Assembly (NCBI GenBank): GCA_038363925.1
Contig: JAQQWL010000002.1
Span: 3,224,001 to 3,288,000, forward strand
Origin: Apiospora phragmitis
Taxonomy: Eukaryota; Ascomycota; Sordariomycetes; Amphisphaeriales; Apiosporaceae
Length of the DNA: 64,000 nucleotides
Direction of reading: 5' to 3'
Numbering within the stretch: the stretch's first letter is position 1; each line of letters begins with the position of its first letter. This document shows, one piece after another, positions 1 to 12,136 of the stretch. The position numbers and the translations under genes are program-made. The notes beneath the pieces are model-generated. The model saw nothing but the letters and a program-made list of their open reading frames with translations, was not told where the DNA came from and ran no database searches.

Positions 1-837
1 ATCCAGCTTGCCTTTGAGCGACAGGAGCGAGCTGAGACCACGGGTGCGCTCCTCCATGACCCTGTGCAGCTCGCCCAATTTCTTGGTGAGATTAGGCTGG
101 GTTGCGAGGGCTCCTCCGTGTGTTACGAGTGTCCACTGCACCCATATCAATAAGGTGCCGGCCCGGCCCGGCCGCCTGTGCATCCTCGATGCTAATTTTG
201 TGAGCAGAACGCCTGCTAAGGATGAATCCAGGCGCTGAACTGTGCTTCGAATTGTGTTCGCGTCGGTCGCACGAAGACATGACTCGAGGAGGTCCGCATC
301 GTCGGTGCGGAGAGCTTGGGGAGAGGGCGGTACCAAGAGACGCTAGACTAGGAGGTGCCAGAATTTTGCCTGGGGCGGCTGTAGCGGAAGGCTGTAAAGC
401 AAGGAAGGCCGAAGGGACATCAATGGTTTCCTCTGCGTGAAGACGCTCACCAAACGTAGGCTCGGCCGCTTCTTGGTCCGAATCTCCCTCGGTTGCTGGC
501 TTGGGCGACTGCATGTCGGTGTCCACGTCGCCATTTTCAGTGGGTACCGTAGGCGCATTTTGGAGGTGCTATTGAGCTTCTGTGATCCGATGCGCTTCGC
601 ATGAGCCTCACCCACAGGCTTGCCCTCCTCTTCATCGGAGAAGTCGTACTCGCTGCTACCTTCATCGCTTGATATCTCTATGACACCTTCACCCTTGGCA
701 TTGGATTCATGCTTATCGGTGTCAACGCCAGTGACAGCTGTATCGGCTTCGTTGATATGCGTCCTCAATTGCTTCTTTGCACTCTGCTTAATCACAGGCT
801 GGGTAATCCTCCCCGGAGCCTTTCGCTTGGTCGACAT
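1..837 (-). CDS. UTP12-domain small-subunit processome protein (C-terminus beyond window)
   Basis: The frame starts at the ATG at 837 with a basic N-terminus (MSTKRKAPGR), then an acidic low-complexity stretch (SSDEGSSEYDFSDEEEG). A helical domain follows around 345-1 that resembles the UTP12 family, with QALRTDDADLLESCL, LLTKLASRMHRRPGRAGTLL and LSSLLSLKGKLD. Family knowledge: UTP12-domain proteins sit in the U3 snoRNP/small-subunit processome in the nucleolus and act in 18S rRNA maturation. Two single-base problems break the frame. One A appears missing at the A-run on the coding strand (558-561), and one C appears extra at the C-run (318-321). Between them the protein is read in another frame. 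No GT..AG intron explains either break. The gene runs off the left edge after LSLKGKLD. Which yeast UTP protein it matches is not decided here. Confidence 0.8.
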
Positions 838-2329
838 GTCCGCTGAGGGGGAGATCAGGGATTATCCGGAGGGGTTGGTGGTCGTCGTGCGTAGATTGCT
901 TGAGATGAAATCTAGATGCTGCGATATTGAATCGGCGAGGACTGGAGTGATGCCTCAAAAGCCTATTCCATTGACCGGACTGGTGTTAGGTAGTAAGTAC
1001 AGGCAAAGAAGTTGAATTACCAAATTGGACACTGGCTGACGGACGTTCCCAAGTCCCAAGATGCGCCTGTACCAATAACGGGCACTTAAATTTTCCAGAC
1101 AAAGCCAGGAACTTTTTTTTCGATAAGGTGATAGCCAATGTCTGCTCCACTGCGATAAGAGTGAATGAGTAAGCGGACGGTGTGTAGTTTTTCCAGATTC
1201 TAGCGTGAGGTACTTGGTTACTTCCCTACCCACTTCAATCAGTGCCTGTCCGGACCTCACTGTCTGTCAAAAGAGCTTGACAACTGTTGGAGCTTGGGTC
1301 TTTTGCCAAGCTAGCACAATGCTCTCATCCCCTCAGATGCGGCGGAGTGTACCTAAACCACCAGCTTTGCTGCATCATTTTTTCTTCCTTTGGAGTATTC
1401 GCAACCTTTTTTCCCCCATGACTCGAATGGGCACTTCGTTGACCTCAACTTGTGGAACATGACTTTTTTCTTTGAACATACAGACAGATACATTACATCG
1501 TATGTTCATGGGTGATTTCTTTCAGTGGGTGCGCAAGCAAAATCTGGTATCTACTTCATTTCCCTATGAAGGCACTCTGATGGAAATGCATGAAGTTGCA
1601 AACATCAGCCATATCGCAACCATCTCGTCTGGAGGCAGCAGCGGCAACACTTGACGATTACACTTTGAACATTTGGGCCTCGGAGGCACAAACACTTTTC
1701 CTCTGCCGTGTGCGTGACGACGATGAAGCCACGCTGTTCCCTGGCAAAGTGTGCAATTGGCTGCAAACTTTCCAAGGTAGGTTTGGCAGCCTAGAGCCTT
1801 GATGCGACGGACGGCAAGTCGAGATTGGGTTGTGGAAAGCCCCATACCCATAGGAGCTTGACGCCTGTCCACTTGTCGCATGTTCCATCTCTCTCTCTCT
1901 CTCTTTTCAACTCTACTTCTGTTTTCTCATCAACGGATAGGTGCTCACTCTCTCAATCAATTCTCACCGAATTGTTACTGGGTTGTTTACTATGTGAGCA
2001 CCCTGCTCTGCTAAGATTGGAGCTGCAGCAGGCCAGCAGAGGTTGAGAAGGCATTTTCGCGTTGCTGTCCGGCCCCGCGTCGCCCAGAAAGCCCAGCAGC
2101 AACAGAGCAGCTCTCTCGTTCTTCTTGTCTCATCATGCGACCCACACGTAAACCATAGCTTTATCTGATTGGCCCAAGCTCTTTTTGCTACAACCATTGG
2201 CCCAGGGTCCGCAGCTTCCTTTGTCGTGATTCCCTGTCTGGCGCGTTCTACAAATAAGAAGTGGCCCCAAGAGCCCAAAATTTTCGCGACGGCCATCGGA
2301 AAGAAGAGTCCTTGATTCCTGACTTTACT
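838..2329. other. Intergenic DNA, no gene seen
   Basis: This is the 5' side of the UTP12-domain gene. It has normal GC, and no open frame shows a recognisable domain or fungal codon pattern. Two ATTGG (inverted CCAAT) boxes lie near 2168 and 2195, in what is probably upstream DNA of the bromodomain gene. Confidence 0.6.
1889..1904. repeat. (CT)8 microsatellite
   Basis: Eight uninterrupted CT units followed by a short T-run, in intergenic DNA. Confidence 0.9.
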
Positions 2330-4387
2330 TTTTTTCCCTCCCCCCTTCGAACTTTCTCTCGTGTCTCGACTTGTCTCCCTCCCAGTCACAAGTCCTCGTT
2401 CCTCATCACACACCCCCTACCTCCCTCTCACTGTCTCCCCTCCCCCCCTCCTCCGTGTCAAGCTCCGACACCACCGACGCCAACCACCCGCGTCCAATCA
2501 ATCAATCCAGTCGATTCAATCAATCAAATCCTCGGGCTACCTGGTGTTCAAAAAGGTACTTTCTTTCAAGTACCACTTTTTTTTTATTCCCTCCCTCTCT
2601 TTCCCTCTTTCCATTGTCGCGCCATTCAATTTGATGGTTCCATTGATTTGACGATTGCCTTGCCCATCACTAACCTCGCCCCCCCTTGGAAGCTGTCTTC
2701 ACCTTGACCTTGGCCCAACCCAAACCTTGGTTTATCTTAGACCGACGAATCATCTGCATCCGAGGCTATTAATTCAATCAGTTCTTCTCCCGAATTGGCA
2801 AATTGGACACTCTCATCCACCATTTACACGCTTTCCACTCTCAACTCTCATCCTTACCCGCATACGCGCCAACTTGCACATCGTGACACCCCTCCAGACC
2901 ACCACGATAAGTCATCACGTATTGTTTGGTCTGATTCAGTTCAACGCATCAAACAATTGCAAAGCTGCCAAGCTCCACCAACCGGCCAACCACAACACTC
3001 TCCAACACTGCAACGCCAAACGCACTATTATTGTGCTCGTCTTTACGCAGCATAACCTCGGGTTTCAAACTTATACTGTCGGTATAACAGTTTCCGCTTT
3101 TCGACAATATACATAATCGATTGTTGCCATCACCACTTTATGCACGCTTTTGTCGCAACACCACAACGGAAATAAACATCATCATCCAGTCGCATACTTT
3201 GTTGTGCAACCGTCCTCAGCTCGTGTTGCTTGCCTTGCATATAGTGAGTGTTCATTTTCCATCTTTCTTGTTTCTTGTCCAGTATTCTCTTTTGAAAGCT
3301 TGCCTCTGGCGCCTTATTTTGTATCCTCTTTCCCGGTTTCCTTCCCAGGATTTTCCATTCGCCACGGGACTTGATTCGCCATCTTGGTCTGCGCATCGTT
3401 CCCGGGATCGCGAAGCATTTAACCAGCTGCCGCCCTGTTTCAATGCTTCCAAGCTCGGCCGACCTTGGATAAGTATCGGCGCTCTATCCGTCGCCAGACC
3501 CACGCCGAACGCCACGACCGCAATCTTCGAGACAACAAGCTCATTCGCTGGCGCAAACAAATAAATCCACCCTACCTTGTCGTCGATCGCGCGCACGGTC
3601 CATTCGCCAGCCCTTTTCAGTTCGGTCGCGCCCCAGTTCTTTTCTCCTTCGCGTAGTCTCCTCTCTTTAAGAGCTACGCGACTTGGGAGGAAAAAATTGG
3701 AAGTGGGCTTTTGCGATAAATAGCTCTGGATGCGCCATCTGCACTGATACGCCTTTTTGCGACCCGAAACCTTTCCCAGCCTCCTTCCCCATTGGCCCGC
3801 CACCTCTTTACGCCACTTCAACTAGTCGCATCGCGCAAGGCTGGAAATAGCAGCCGACCAAACAACCAACAACGCGCCTATAGGAATATACACGCTTTTG
3901 CGCATGCACTCAAACGGCATATCCCAGGTTGCCGCTCCTAGGATTCATTCAGTTGTTATCGAACCCGGGAATTATCTTTGGTCCTGATTATACTTGCTCC
4001 GCCGCCGGGCGCGCACATTGGCAACAAAGCTATCCTGGCCGACTATACATGATCACCAACAGCCTCATCAGTATTACTCCATTAGAATTTCGCAACGTGC
4101 CTTTGATCTTTGGTACGACTTACAAACTACCAGCAAGTAGAGCTGGGAACGAGCGCATACTCGAGGGAATTGGCCTTGCTCGGCGTGGCCGCGCAATTGG
4201 CATCGACGGCGCAACAAGTGTTGGCACAACTTACAATTTGCTTTCATCTTTTCTTGCAATCATATTACCCGCCGGAGGTTTGCTGACTTAACTCACGTTT
4301 GTAGCCCCAGATTGCATGGACATTTGACGTCGAATCGTCTCAAGCCTCCAGGCAAACTACCAATCGCGGCAATCGGCAATCGACTGA
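2330..4387 (+). promoter_or_regulatory. Long pyrimidine-rich upstream/leader region of the BET bromodomain gene
   Basis: From about 2330 to 2720 the + strand is dominated by C and T (runs such as CTCCCCTCCCCCCCTCC). This is typical of transcription-start and 5'-leader regions of highly expressed fungal genes. A possible leader intron could run from a GTGAGT donor at 3244 to a TAG or CAG acceptor at 4304 or 4310; this is inference only. Frames open here are by-products of the skewed composition and were not called. Confidence 0.4.
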
Positions 4388-7313
4388 ATGGCAATCATGG
4401 CAACAGAAGAGCCCCAAAACATCGTTGACCGAAAGGTCGCACAACCCGAGCCCGAGGATGAGCAAAAGACTGTCGATGAAACTGCCGCGCCAACTGTTAA
4501 TGGGTAGGTGTTCTTTGTGCTGAAACAACTTGTATTCGTTGCTAATACATTTCCTTGCAGCCATGCGACTTTAGATGAGGCATCTAAGCCAGAAGAGTCT
4601 AGCACTGTCAACGGGAAAGCAGGATCACCGCGACCACCCGTGGAAGAGGCCACAGTGGCAAAGAACCAAGAGGCTTTTGCCGCCAATGCAAGCATCAGTG
4701 TCAAGGAGTCGCCAAAGCCCAAGGAAGACGAACCCACCCCAGAGTCTGCGGATAAGGAAATGGTGGATGCGGATGGCGCCCGGAAGACATTGCTCCTGCA
4801 AAGTCTGAAGCCAAGGAAACCGAAACTCCCGAAGCCTCCAAAGTCTCAACCGAACCGCAACCACCGTCGGCAGAGAAAGAAGACAGCAAGCCTGCTATGG
4901 AAATATCTGGCGAAGATTCAATTGATGTGGATGAGTCTAGCGGGCAACCGGATCTTTCATCTAGTGGCGAACATTGCGAAAGTACCCAGGCCACAGCGCT
5001 CAGCGAGCCTGCTATTGTCTCTTCTCCTCAAGAAGCGAGCCAGCCGCTGGAGTCATCTAAAGCTGAAGACGTTAGGATGGAAGAGGCTGCTCCCGCTGAA
5101 ACCAAGCCGGAGAGTGATGTCGCCTTAAAAAAGGAGAGATCTGCTACGCCTGGCAAAGTTGCGCGGGAGCGGGAAGATGACACGACTGAAGAACGCTCCT
5201 CAAAACGCGCTAAAACCGAATTTCAGCCTGAAGCCGTGACAGAAGACAGTATCGGCGTTGCTACCGGTCTGTCGCCCGCCCCAACGAGCCCGTCGGACGA
5301 CTTGGCAGATAGCGTGCCCGACGATAAGAAGATCACTTTCTACCAGAATAAAGAGATACGCGCCCAGATTGGCAGGGTCAAGAAAACCAAGAGTGGCAGT
5401 AACTTCCGTTCTTCCGTGGAGAAGTTATGGCCTCAGGTGTGGGACTCTTACAAGCAACAAATCGATCACCCTGTTGATCTGTCCATGTTTGAGGTCAAGC
5501 TGCGAGAAACGAAGTACGAAACCTTCGGTGAATTCAAAGCAGACCTGCAACTTCTCCACGACAATGCGCTCAAGTTCAATGGTCCTGGCAATATCGTTAC
5601 GCTCGCTGCCCTCCAGGTGCGCAATGACTTGCTAGGCCGTCTAGTGGAGATTGCCAAGAACGAGGAGCCTCTCAGGATTGACAAGGGCAAGCACCAGCTA
5701 CGCGCCACACCGAACCCCGAGCTGCCACTCAAGTACGCCGACAGTCGCAGTCTCAACCACGTGCGCCGCCTGCAACAAGTCCAAAGGCCAAGACGGAATC
5801 GATAACCAGTGTAGTGCCCCGTCCCTCTCCTGCTCCTCCGACATCCGCATCTTCTTCTGGACCAGCTTTTGCTCTTCCTCCCAACGGTATGCCCCAAATC
5901 CGTCGTGATTCTACCAGGGGTGACGGGGATAGGCCAAAACGCCCTATCAACCCACCCAAAAACCGCGACCCAGACTACTCGTCGAAGCCTGGTCTGAAGA
6001 AGAGACTGGACCCCGAATTGAAGTTTTATGGTGAGTGTCTGATGGAAGTGAAGAAGGCCAAACACTGGAATCACAATCAGTTCTCCTGGAACCCGTAGAC
6101 CTGTCGCTTTCAATATTCCTACCTATTTCAGCATAATCAAGAAGCCGATGGACTTAGGAACAATGTCCCAAAAACTGGAACGTGGCGAATATCGAACTGG
6201 CAAGGAGATTGAGAAGGACTTGCGCCAGATGGTGGCGAACTCGGAACAATTCAACGGCCAAGAGTCGGTCGTTACCGTCTCTGGGCAAGCCCTCGAGGCT
6301 ATCTTCAAGGATGAGGTCGCCAAGAAAGATGCGTGGATGGCGAAGAACGCCCCTATCCGGTCTCGCGCTGGTTCTGCAGGGACACCAGAACTTAGTGCAC
6401 ACGACTCAGACGAGGAGAGCGAGGCCGAAGTTGAGGAACAAGACAACGATTCCATCCGCAACCTTCAATCTCGGTTGAGTGAGGAGCAGGTCAAGCTCAA
6501 CGGCCTCCTCGGAGCCAAGAAGCCCGACTTCACCATGATTGAGATACAACAAAACGTCGTTTCCATGTTGCAACGGAAATTAGTTGAAGAGAAGACCAAG
6601 TTCAGCGGCGAGTCTAAGAAAACGAAGTCCAAGAAGAAGAGCATTAGCAAGTCCAAGCCGAAATCCAGCTCAGGTGGCGCTGCAGCAGGGAATGGTGTGA
6701 AGAAGTCGAGCGGTAGCGTTCCGGTCGTTAAGAAGGCGTCTGGGACAAGTAAGAAGACTGCCTCGAAGAAGCGCCATATGGGTGGTCTTGAGAAGGCCGT
6801 AATTGCTGAAGGTATCAACGAGCTGGATGGTCCCCTTCTCAACAAAGCTGTGGATATCATAAAGAAAGACACGCACCAGAAGGTAAGTTGACAGACTACT
6901 CACTTGACGACCTCGGACCAAGACACTAACAATTCTTGTATAGGAGGACGATGATGGCCAATTGGAGCTGGATATCGAGTCTCTCTTCCCAAGAGGCTCT
7001 GAGCAGACTGTTCGACCTGATAACTAAGTCGTATCCTGGTATTTACCAGTCAGTATCTTCGAAGCCTGAATACAAACAGGAAGCCAAACAAGCGGAGGAG
7101 ACCAAGGCTAAGAACAGCGCCCTCCCCAAACCCAAGAAGAACAAACCTATGAATAAGCATGAGCAAGAGCGCAACATTGAGAAACTGCGGGAGCTCAAAG
7201 CGCAATTCCAGCGGCAAGGCAGTGGCAGTCAAGAGCCCATGCCAGGCGATGAGGAGAACCGTCCTGGCGACTCGAGCGACGAAGAAGAAGAGAGCGATTC
7301 GGAAGAGGAGTAA
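4388..7313 (+). CDS. BDF1: BET-family double-bromodomain transcription factor (Bdf1-like), with assembly-type frameshifts
   Basis: The nuclear reader of acetylated histones, homologous to yeast Bdf1 and animal BRD proteins. The start is ATG 4388 (a second ATG at 4397 is possible). Intron 1 is 4504-4560 with branch CTAAT, and intron 2 is 6883-6943 with branch CACTAAC. After an acidic/proline-rich N-terminus, bromodomain 1 lies at about residues 295-405 (KLWPQVWDSYKQQ, DNALKFNGPGN). Bromodomain 2 lies at about 515-625 (IIKKPMDLGTMSQKLERGEY, NSEQFNG). An ET/NET domain lies at about 780-850 (KRHMGGLEKAVIAEGINELD, SQEALSRLFDLITKSYPGI). A Lys-rich linker and a Ser/Asp/Glu C-terminal tail follow. 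The total is about 935 aa. Five single-base indels interrupt the frame: losses at 4779-4781, 5715-5718, about 6083 and about 6103, and a gain at 6986-6987. Protein similarity is continuous across all of them, so the gene is probably intact in the organism. The stop is TAA 7311-7313. Confidence 0.93.
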
Positions 7314-8015
7314 AGCCGATGTGAGATCACTTCGAAGCTTCTGCTGGTTGATATGAGCTTGGGGTCTCGCCATTGAAGTGATGCTTTACATGACCACACA
7401 ACAACGTATGGGGTAAATCTGACACGACCAGTCGGGACCCAGTCGCTTCGATTATGCGAGCAGGTACAAATTTTTGTATGATTATAATTTTCCAACCCAT
7501 GATATGGATAATGCACAAGGTGGGTGTGCAATAACCGCGGCAGCAGATATGCGCAAAGCGCCTTCACGTAGCGGCTTCTTCCTGTCTCCGCTCCCCATTT
7601 GCGCAGCCGGTAACGGAATTTCTGTCACGAGCATAGAAGAATCTTGTCGACTTGCCGGGCTCTTGTTGCAAAGCTGGCGAGCTGGAGAGAAGCCTTCAGG
7701 GTTTCTCTCGAGAAATGCGTTGGGGAGGCCTGTGGGGGAAGGTGGATGCGAGCCTTTGCGTCGCTTTGATCAGTTATGGACTAGCGATTACTTTGAGCGC
7801 GGAGATGGAGGTGAACTATAAAGAATCAAGAAATGAGTTCAAAGCATCCATCATCACCTGTGACGTCTGTGAAACCCTAACATATCCCCGTCCTTTCTTA
7901 CTGTGTGTGAGCAGGTTTTCATGTCACAAGCCTAAAGGTGACGGTCAGTCTTGTGCATCTATGACTTATTGTGATTTGTGCGACTATGTATTTCCTCGTC
8001 TAGGGAAGATGCATC
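7314..8015. other. Intergenic space between convergent genes
   Basis: It separates the 3' ends of the bromodomain gene (+) and the tyrosyl-tRNA synthetase gene (-) and must hold both 3'UTRs. No coding frame with a recognisable product is present. Confidence 0.7.
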
Positions 8016-9422
8016 TCACGCCGACGTCTCATTTACAATTTTTTCTTGTTCTTTCGTGTCGACCTGGGGTACCACGATATCGGCCTTCGGGTTTGCACCG
8101 CCCTTCTTAGGTCCTGGAAAGCCGGTACCCCTATCCTTGACCTTCTTGACCTTCTTTTCCGGCGCCGGGGGCGGTGGGTAGGCCTTGAGGGTGATTTCTT
8201 GCCACTCAGTCGATTCTTGGTAAGCCTTCTGGATCGGAGCCAGGAGCTCGGTCAGGGCTTTTGTGGTGGCAGCCTTGAGGAGCTGGGGCGTGAGGATGTC
8301 CTGCTTGTAGTCCTCGTGCATCTGCTTGACGTCGGAGTAGACGAGCGGCTCCAGGCCGTCCCGCTCCCGCGACACCACGAACTCGCGCTTGCCCTTCAGA
8401 GCTGCCACGGGGAGGAGCACGAACTCGGCGAAGGCGAGAATGCCGTTGCCCTCGGGCTCTTTCGGGACTGCCTCGGCCTTGCGGATCTTCTTGGTGACAA
8501 GTTCCGGGGAATCGAGCAGGTCTATTTTGCTGTCTGGTGGTGGGTGTCAGCTAGTCTGGCTTCCCCGGCAAAGAAGTGTAAGTGGTGAAATGGCATGTAC
8601 TCACTCTCGTCACTGGAGCTCATCTTGCCACCTTGAAGGCCAGGAACCATGGGGTTCATCAAATGCGCACGCTGTTTTTAGACCTGTCAGAAGGGACGTT
8701 TATGGCCAGCCTATATCCGACAGTGTTACGCTCACCTGCTTGTAGCCCAGCTTGGGTAGCCACTCCTTGGAGGCGGTGAAGAGCTTCCGCTGGTCGAGGC
8801 CGCCGAACTGGGCGTCGACGTCAAGGTACTGCTCGTCGAGGACCTGGAGGATGGGGTAGAGCAGGCCGCTGAGGGGCGCGTTGGCGGTCTGCTTGACGAT
8901 CTCGGCGCCGGCCTTCTTGGCGTCGTGCTCGAGGTGACGGCGCACAGCTTGAAGAGGTCCATGGTGTACGCGTGGCTGGTCTGGTAGGAGGACCCGAGGA
9001 CGAACTTGAGCTTCTCGGTCGAGACGCCGACGGCCCGCAGCATCTCGGTGATGCAGAAGCGGTAGAAGGTCACGCGGTGCGCCACCAGCTCGATCGGCGC
9101 CTTCAGGTTGTCGAGGAAGCCGTGGATGTCGGCCAGCAGGATCGTCACCTCGCACCCCGCCGCCAGGTACTGGGCGATCTTGACGGCGGGCACGAAGTAG
9201 CCGCAGTGCGGGCGGCCCGTGGTCGCGGTACCTGTGGAAGGAGGGCAAATGGAGTGGTCAGCATCCGTATTCTGACTGCTTGCTTTTCCCGGACGTGGTC
9301 GGTCACTTACCCCAGTAGATTTTCGGGTTGCGCCCCTCGGCCAGGATATTCTCGATGATGGGGGCATCGAGAACCTCGGCGAGGTTCTCCTTGATGAGGG
9401 CGTATCTAGCTGTCGCGTCCAT
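8016..9422 (-). CDS. TYS1: Cytosolic tyrosyl-tRNA synthetase (EC 6.1.1.1)
   Basis: It charges tRNA-Tyr with tyrosine in the cytosol. Four exons are read on the minus strand: 9422-9311, 9231-8736, 8671-8605 and 8533-8016, with GT..AG introns. The start ATG is at 9422 ([19 protein letters not shown]). The class I HIGH-type motif appears as [15 protein letters not shown] is in GGKMSSSDE in the small third exon, and the anticodon-binding C-terminus follows ([15 protein letters not shown], then [13 protein letters not shown]). The total is about 397 aa, the usual length for fungal cytosolic TyrRS. One base is missing near 8930: the frame changes between KLCAVTS and [14 protein letters not shown], and inserting a single C on the coding strand restores it. 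The tail after residue 360 is Lys/Pro-rich ([15 protein letters not shown]), as in other eukaryotic enzymes. The gene is convergent with the bromodomain gene. Confidence 0.96.
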
Positions 9423-9573
9423 GGCCGAGTGATTCCGCAGTGGGCTGGCAAAGTAAATACCCGGGGACTATTGTGCGATTCCCAGAACTCTTCTTAAAGG
9501 ACTCTCCAATGTTGACTCATTCGCTTATGTTGGTGGGCAGCAATTGGAAGTTTTGGCGGGGTGACTCGCCCGC

Positions 9574-9620
9574 CCAATCAGGCGTGGTGGGGTTAAATTG
9601 CCGTACTTTTTATCGATAAA
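9574..9620 (-). promoter_or_regulatory. CCAAT box and TTTATCGATAAA palindrome upstream of TYS1
   Basis: CCAAT occurs at 9574-9578 and a perfect 12-bp palindrome TTTATCGATAAA at 9609-9620, about 150-200 bp upstream of the TYS1 start. CCAAT is the binding site of the fungal HAP/CBC complex. The role of the palindrome is not known to me. Assignment to TYS1 rests on position only. Confidence 0.35.
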
Positions 9621-11325
9621 GGCCGCTGTGAGCTTCACGTCCTGTGTCGTCTTGACTTATGACTCTTCTCAGTCCAGTGATTGGCTGCTCACCGAGATCA
9701 GTTTCGTTTCTTCATTCAATCTGTCTGGCATCAAAAGTAGGTAGACCTTACAATTTTATGAGTAATATCATACCCATATGCCTTATTCCTCCGACATAAT
9801 CGGCCAGCTCTAAAGGTCCAGTCATTCCCGTGCGGAAAGTCCAGCGGTCTAACCAGGTGTCATACCAATGCTGTATGAACTCTTCAATCTGGCCTTATAC
9901 GATGCACGGCTTGTTCCTGGGAGCACGACCAAAAAAATCCCGATTGGATGTCCTTCGTTCGCTGCTGCCTCACCTTCTATGCTGCTGGATCGCCCGGCCC
10001 ATAACCCCAGTAGTTTGCCATGGAGAACCAGTCGCGATCAGGGTTGCTGAGTGAAGTTTCGGGACGAACGAGGCAGTGACAGCTCAGCCAACGCCTGAGT
10101 ACCACACGTTCCGTTGTGGCGACAGAAGGCATCTCTGCAGCTCCAGGCTCAGACAAGGCAGCATCTGCCGATGTGGAGATCCGACTGGGGCCGAGTTTGC
10201 TTCCTTCATACCTCGGGGAAGTCGATGCAGGCTGACTGGTCCTCGAAGACCTTTGGGACTGGCCTATTCTTAGATCAACGTCACCTTCATCATACCACGA
10301 CGGGACTTTCCGCGGGCCCTAAAGCACGACACCCTTCTGTAACGGGCAATCAATATCTGCGTCCTCTTAGGTGACTGATGATGCCCGTCCCATCTACTCA
10401 GCTGATGCTGGGGCCGACTGGATAAATAGCGGTTAAAGTCGAAGCCTGTGTTCTGGATCCCCGCCCGAGCCTTTGGAGTAGGCCAGAGTGGGATCCCAAT
10501 TAAAGCAGCAATTAATCTTAGGGGCCAAGCTTCTCGTTTAGATGCCCGCGGGCGTTCGCGAGGGCGGCTTGATATAGCCTACAGGAACCCGCAAACCTTA
10601 AACTCGACTTCGCATTTAATATATATGATGACGGTGATGGCGGTATATATAATGTGCTGTCAGGCCCTTCAACGGAACGACTCCTGAGAAGTTATGAGAA
10701 AAATGCGAACTTTTTGAACGAGATTCCGACTGGGAGATTTCGTGTTGATCGAATGGGTGACAAGGTTTGCTTGGCCGCGTTAGGATGCCCTCCATGAGCA
10801 AGTGTCAGCTTCGACCCATCCCTGTGTCTCGTCAACCCTTCATCGCGACTCGGCAGGGTAAGCAGCCATCAACTCCGGGTTCGAGGCAACAGTTGGGCTG
10901 GCACCCAGCTCGTTAGCAACCAGCTCGTTGCCTGCATGATGACAGTTCATGATGTGCAGGGTGCAAAGCCAAGTCCTTCACGAGGCGGATGTCGTTTTCC
11001 GTGAGGGCCGATAGGTGGTATGCGGGGAATATACGTCCAGCATTTGCACCTCAGGCGTTGAATCCTCATGGGTAGCCACGCCTATTGGCTGCGCGTCCCG
11101 TGTCCAGGCACCCAGACACGGCACGATGTTGGAGGTGTAGAGGCGGCAGATGTATAGTCGGGGGGAGAGGACGTATTCCAATCGTCCAATAAAGAATATT
11201 CATCGCAACATCCAAGACTGAGAGGACCTTCCTCAAGGGGAAGGTAGTTATGGCAGGTTGTTTCCTTTGTAAGTCTCTTGACGGCATTTCCAGATGGGCG
11301 TTCGGAGTCGTTCGAGAAGCACGAC

Positions 11326-11332
11326 TATAAAG
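11326..11332 (+). promoter_or_regulatory. TATA box of the secreted cysteine-rich protein gene
   Basis: TATAAAG lies 95 bp upstream of the ATG at 11427, in the usual window for a fungal TATA element. This suits an inducible secreted-protein gene. Confidence 0.55.
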
Positions 11333-11426
11333 AGGCTCGTCGCTCTGTTCCTTCCTCGACAAACGCCAGGAATCGAAGCATAGAAACCGCAATTCACATA
11401 GACAAAGCTACTCTCCATCCTAAATC

Positions 11427-12136
11427 ATGCAATTTTTTGGACTCCTGACTCTGGCCATTGGCCTTGTGGCCGTCGTCTCCCAAACCTTCCAGGGAGCATC
11501 GCCGAAGAAAGCACGTATTCCCTCCCCTGCCCCTCTGAAATACATCATGTCTGCGGTCGAACCCACCATCAAGCGTGATGTGAGCGGCCTCACCAGCCTT
11601 CCTGAGGGCCTGGCAAGCCGCGCCTCATCGAATGCTTCTCCGGTGGCGCCCGATGCCACGAAACGCCAGCTGTCCAAGCAAGACTTCTATGAATGTCAGG
11701 CCTCTGTAAGTTGACCTCTCCTACAGGCCATGCACATTACACACAAACAGACGGACCCTCCTTTCCTCCCTTCGAAGTTTCGTGGTCTCTTCCTCCTCCT
11801 ATTAGCTAATCCCCTATTTGTTACCAACAGAGCCCGCCGCCGCAGCCGTCGGACTGCAACACCGTCATCGACCAGGTGCAGGCGTCGAACCAGGACTTCA
11901 TCCTGAACGAGGGCACCTGCCTCGCCTTCACCTTCAGCACCTGCACGGGCTACTTCTGCTCCCTGTGCGGCCAGCTCGCCACCCACACCGACTTCATCGC
12001 CAGCCAATTCGGGTCCGTCCAGGGGCTCTGCGTCGAGGGGGGCCAGGCTGGCACCATCGTCGGCGAGGACGCGCCGCAGTACGAGACCGGGTTTCTTCGC
12101 GCTGGGTCGGCGGTGCCGACGTACGACGTTTGCTAG
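11427..12136 (+). CDS. Small secreted cysteine-rich protein (candidate effector), unknown function
   Basis: Two exons, 11427-11705 and 11831-12136, encode about 194 aa. The intron splits in phase 0 between ECQAS and SPPPQPSDC. The N-terminus is a clear signal peptide (MQFFGLLTLAIGLVAVVSQ). A Cys-free segment of about 65 residues follows, containing two Lys-Arg pairs (TIKR and ATKR) that look like Kex2 cleavage sites. The mature C-terminal part holds all the cysteines (ECQAS, DCNTV, GTCLAFTFSTCTGYFCSLCG, LCVEGG and the last residue TYDVC). This pattern fits a secreted pro-protein stabilised by disulfides. No catalytic motif is visible. No frameshift is needed, unlike its neighbours. I recognise the general class of fungal small secreted protein but not a named family. 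Confidence 0.8.

Larger units (their letters stand above)
9423..11426. other. Intergenic DNA between divergent genes, no gene seen
   Basis: It separates the divergent tyrosyl-tRNA synthetase (-) and secreted-protein (+) genes. The only supported elements are the boxes near 9574-9620 and the TATA box at 11326. Open frames inside are short, unsupported by introns or domains, and were not called. Confidence 0.6.

Noticed and set aside
480..600. Intron in the UTP12-domain gene instead of a frameshift
   Set aside because: No GT..AG pair with a branch point fits; a one-base change in the A-run restores a continuous protein.
2261..2707. Open frame of 148 codons on +
   Set aside because: Pro/Ser-rich translation of CT-rich leader DNA with no protein-like pattern.
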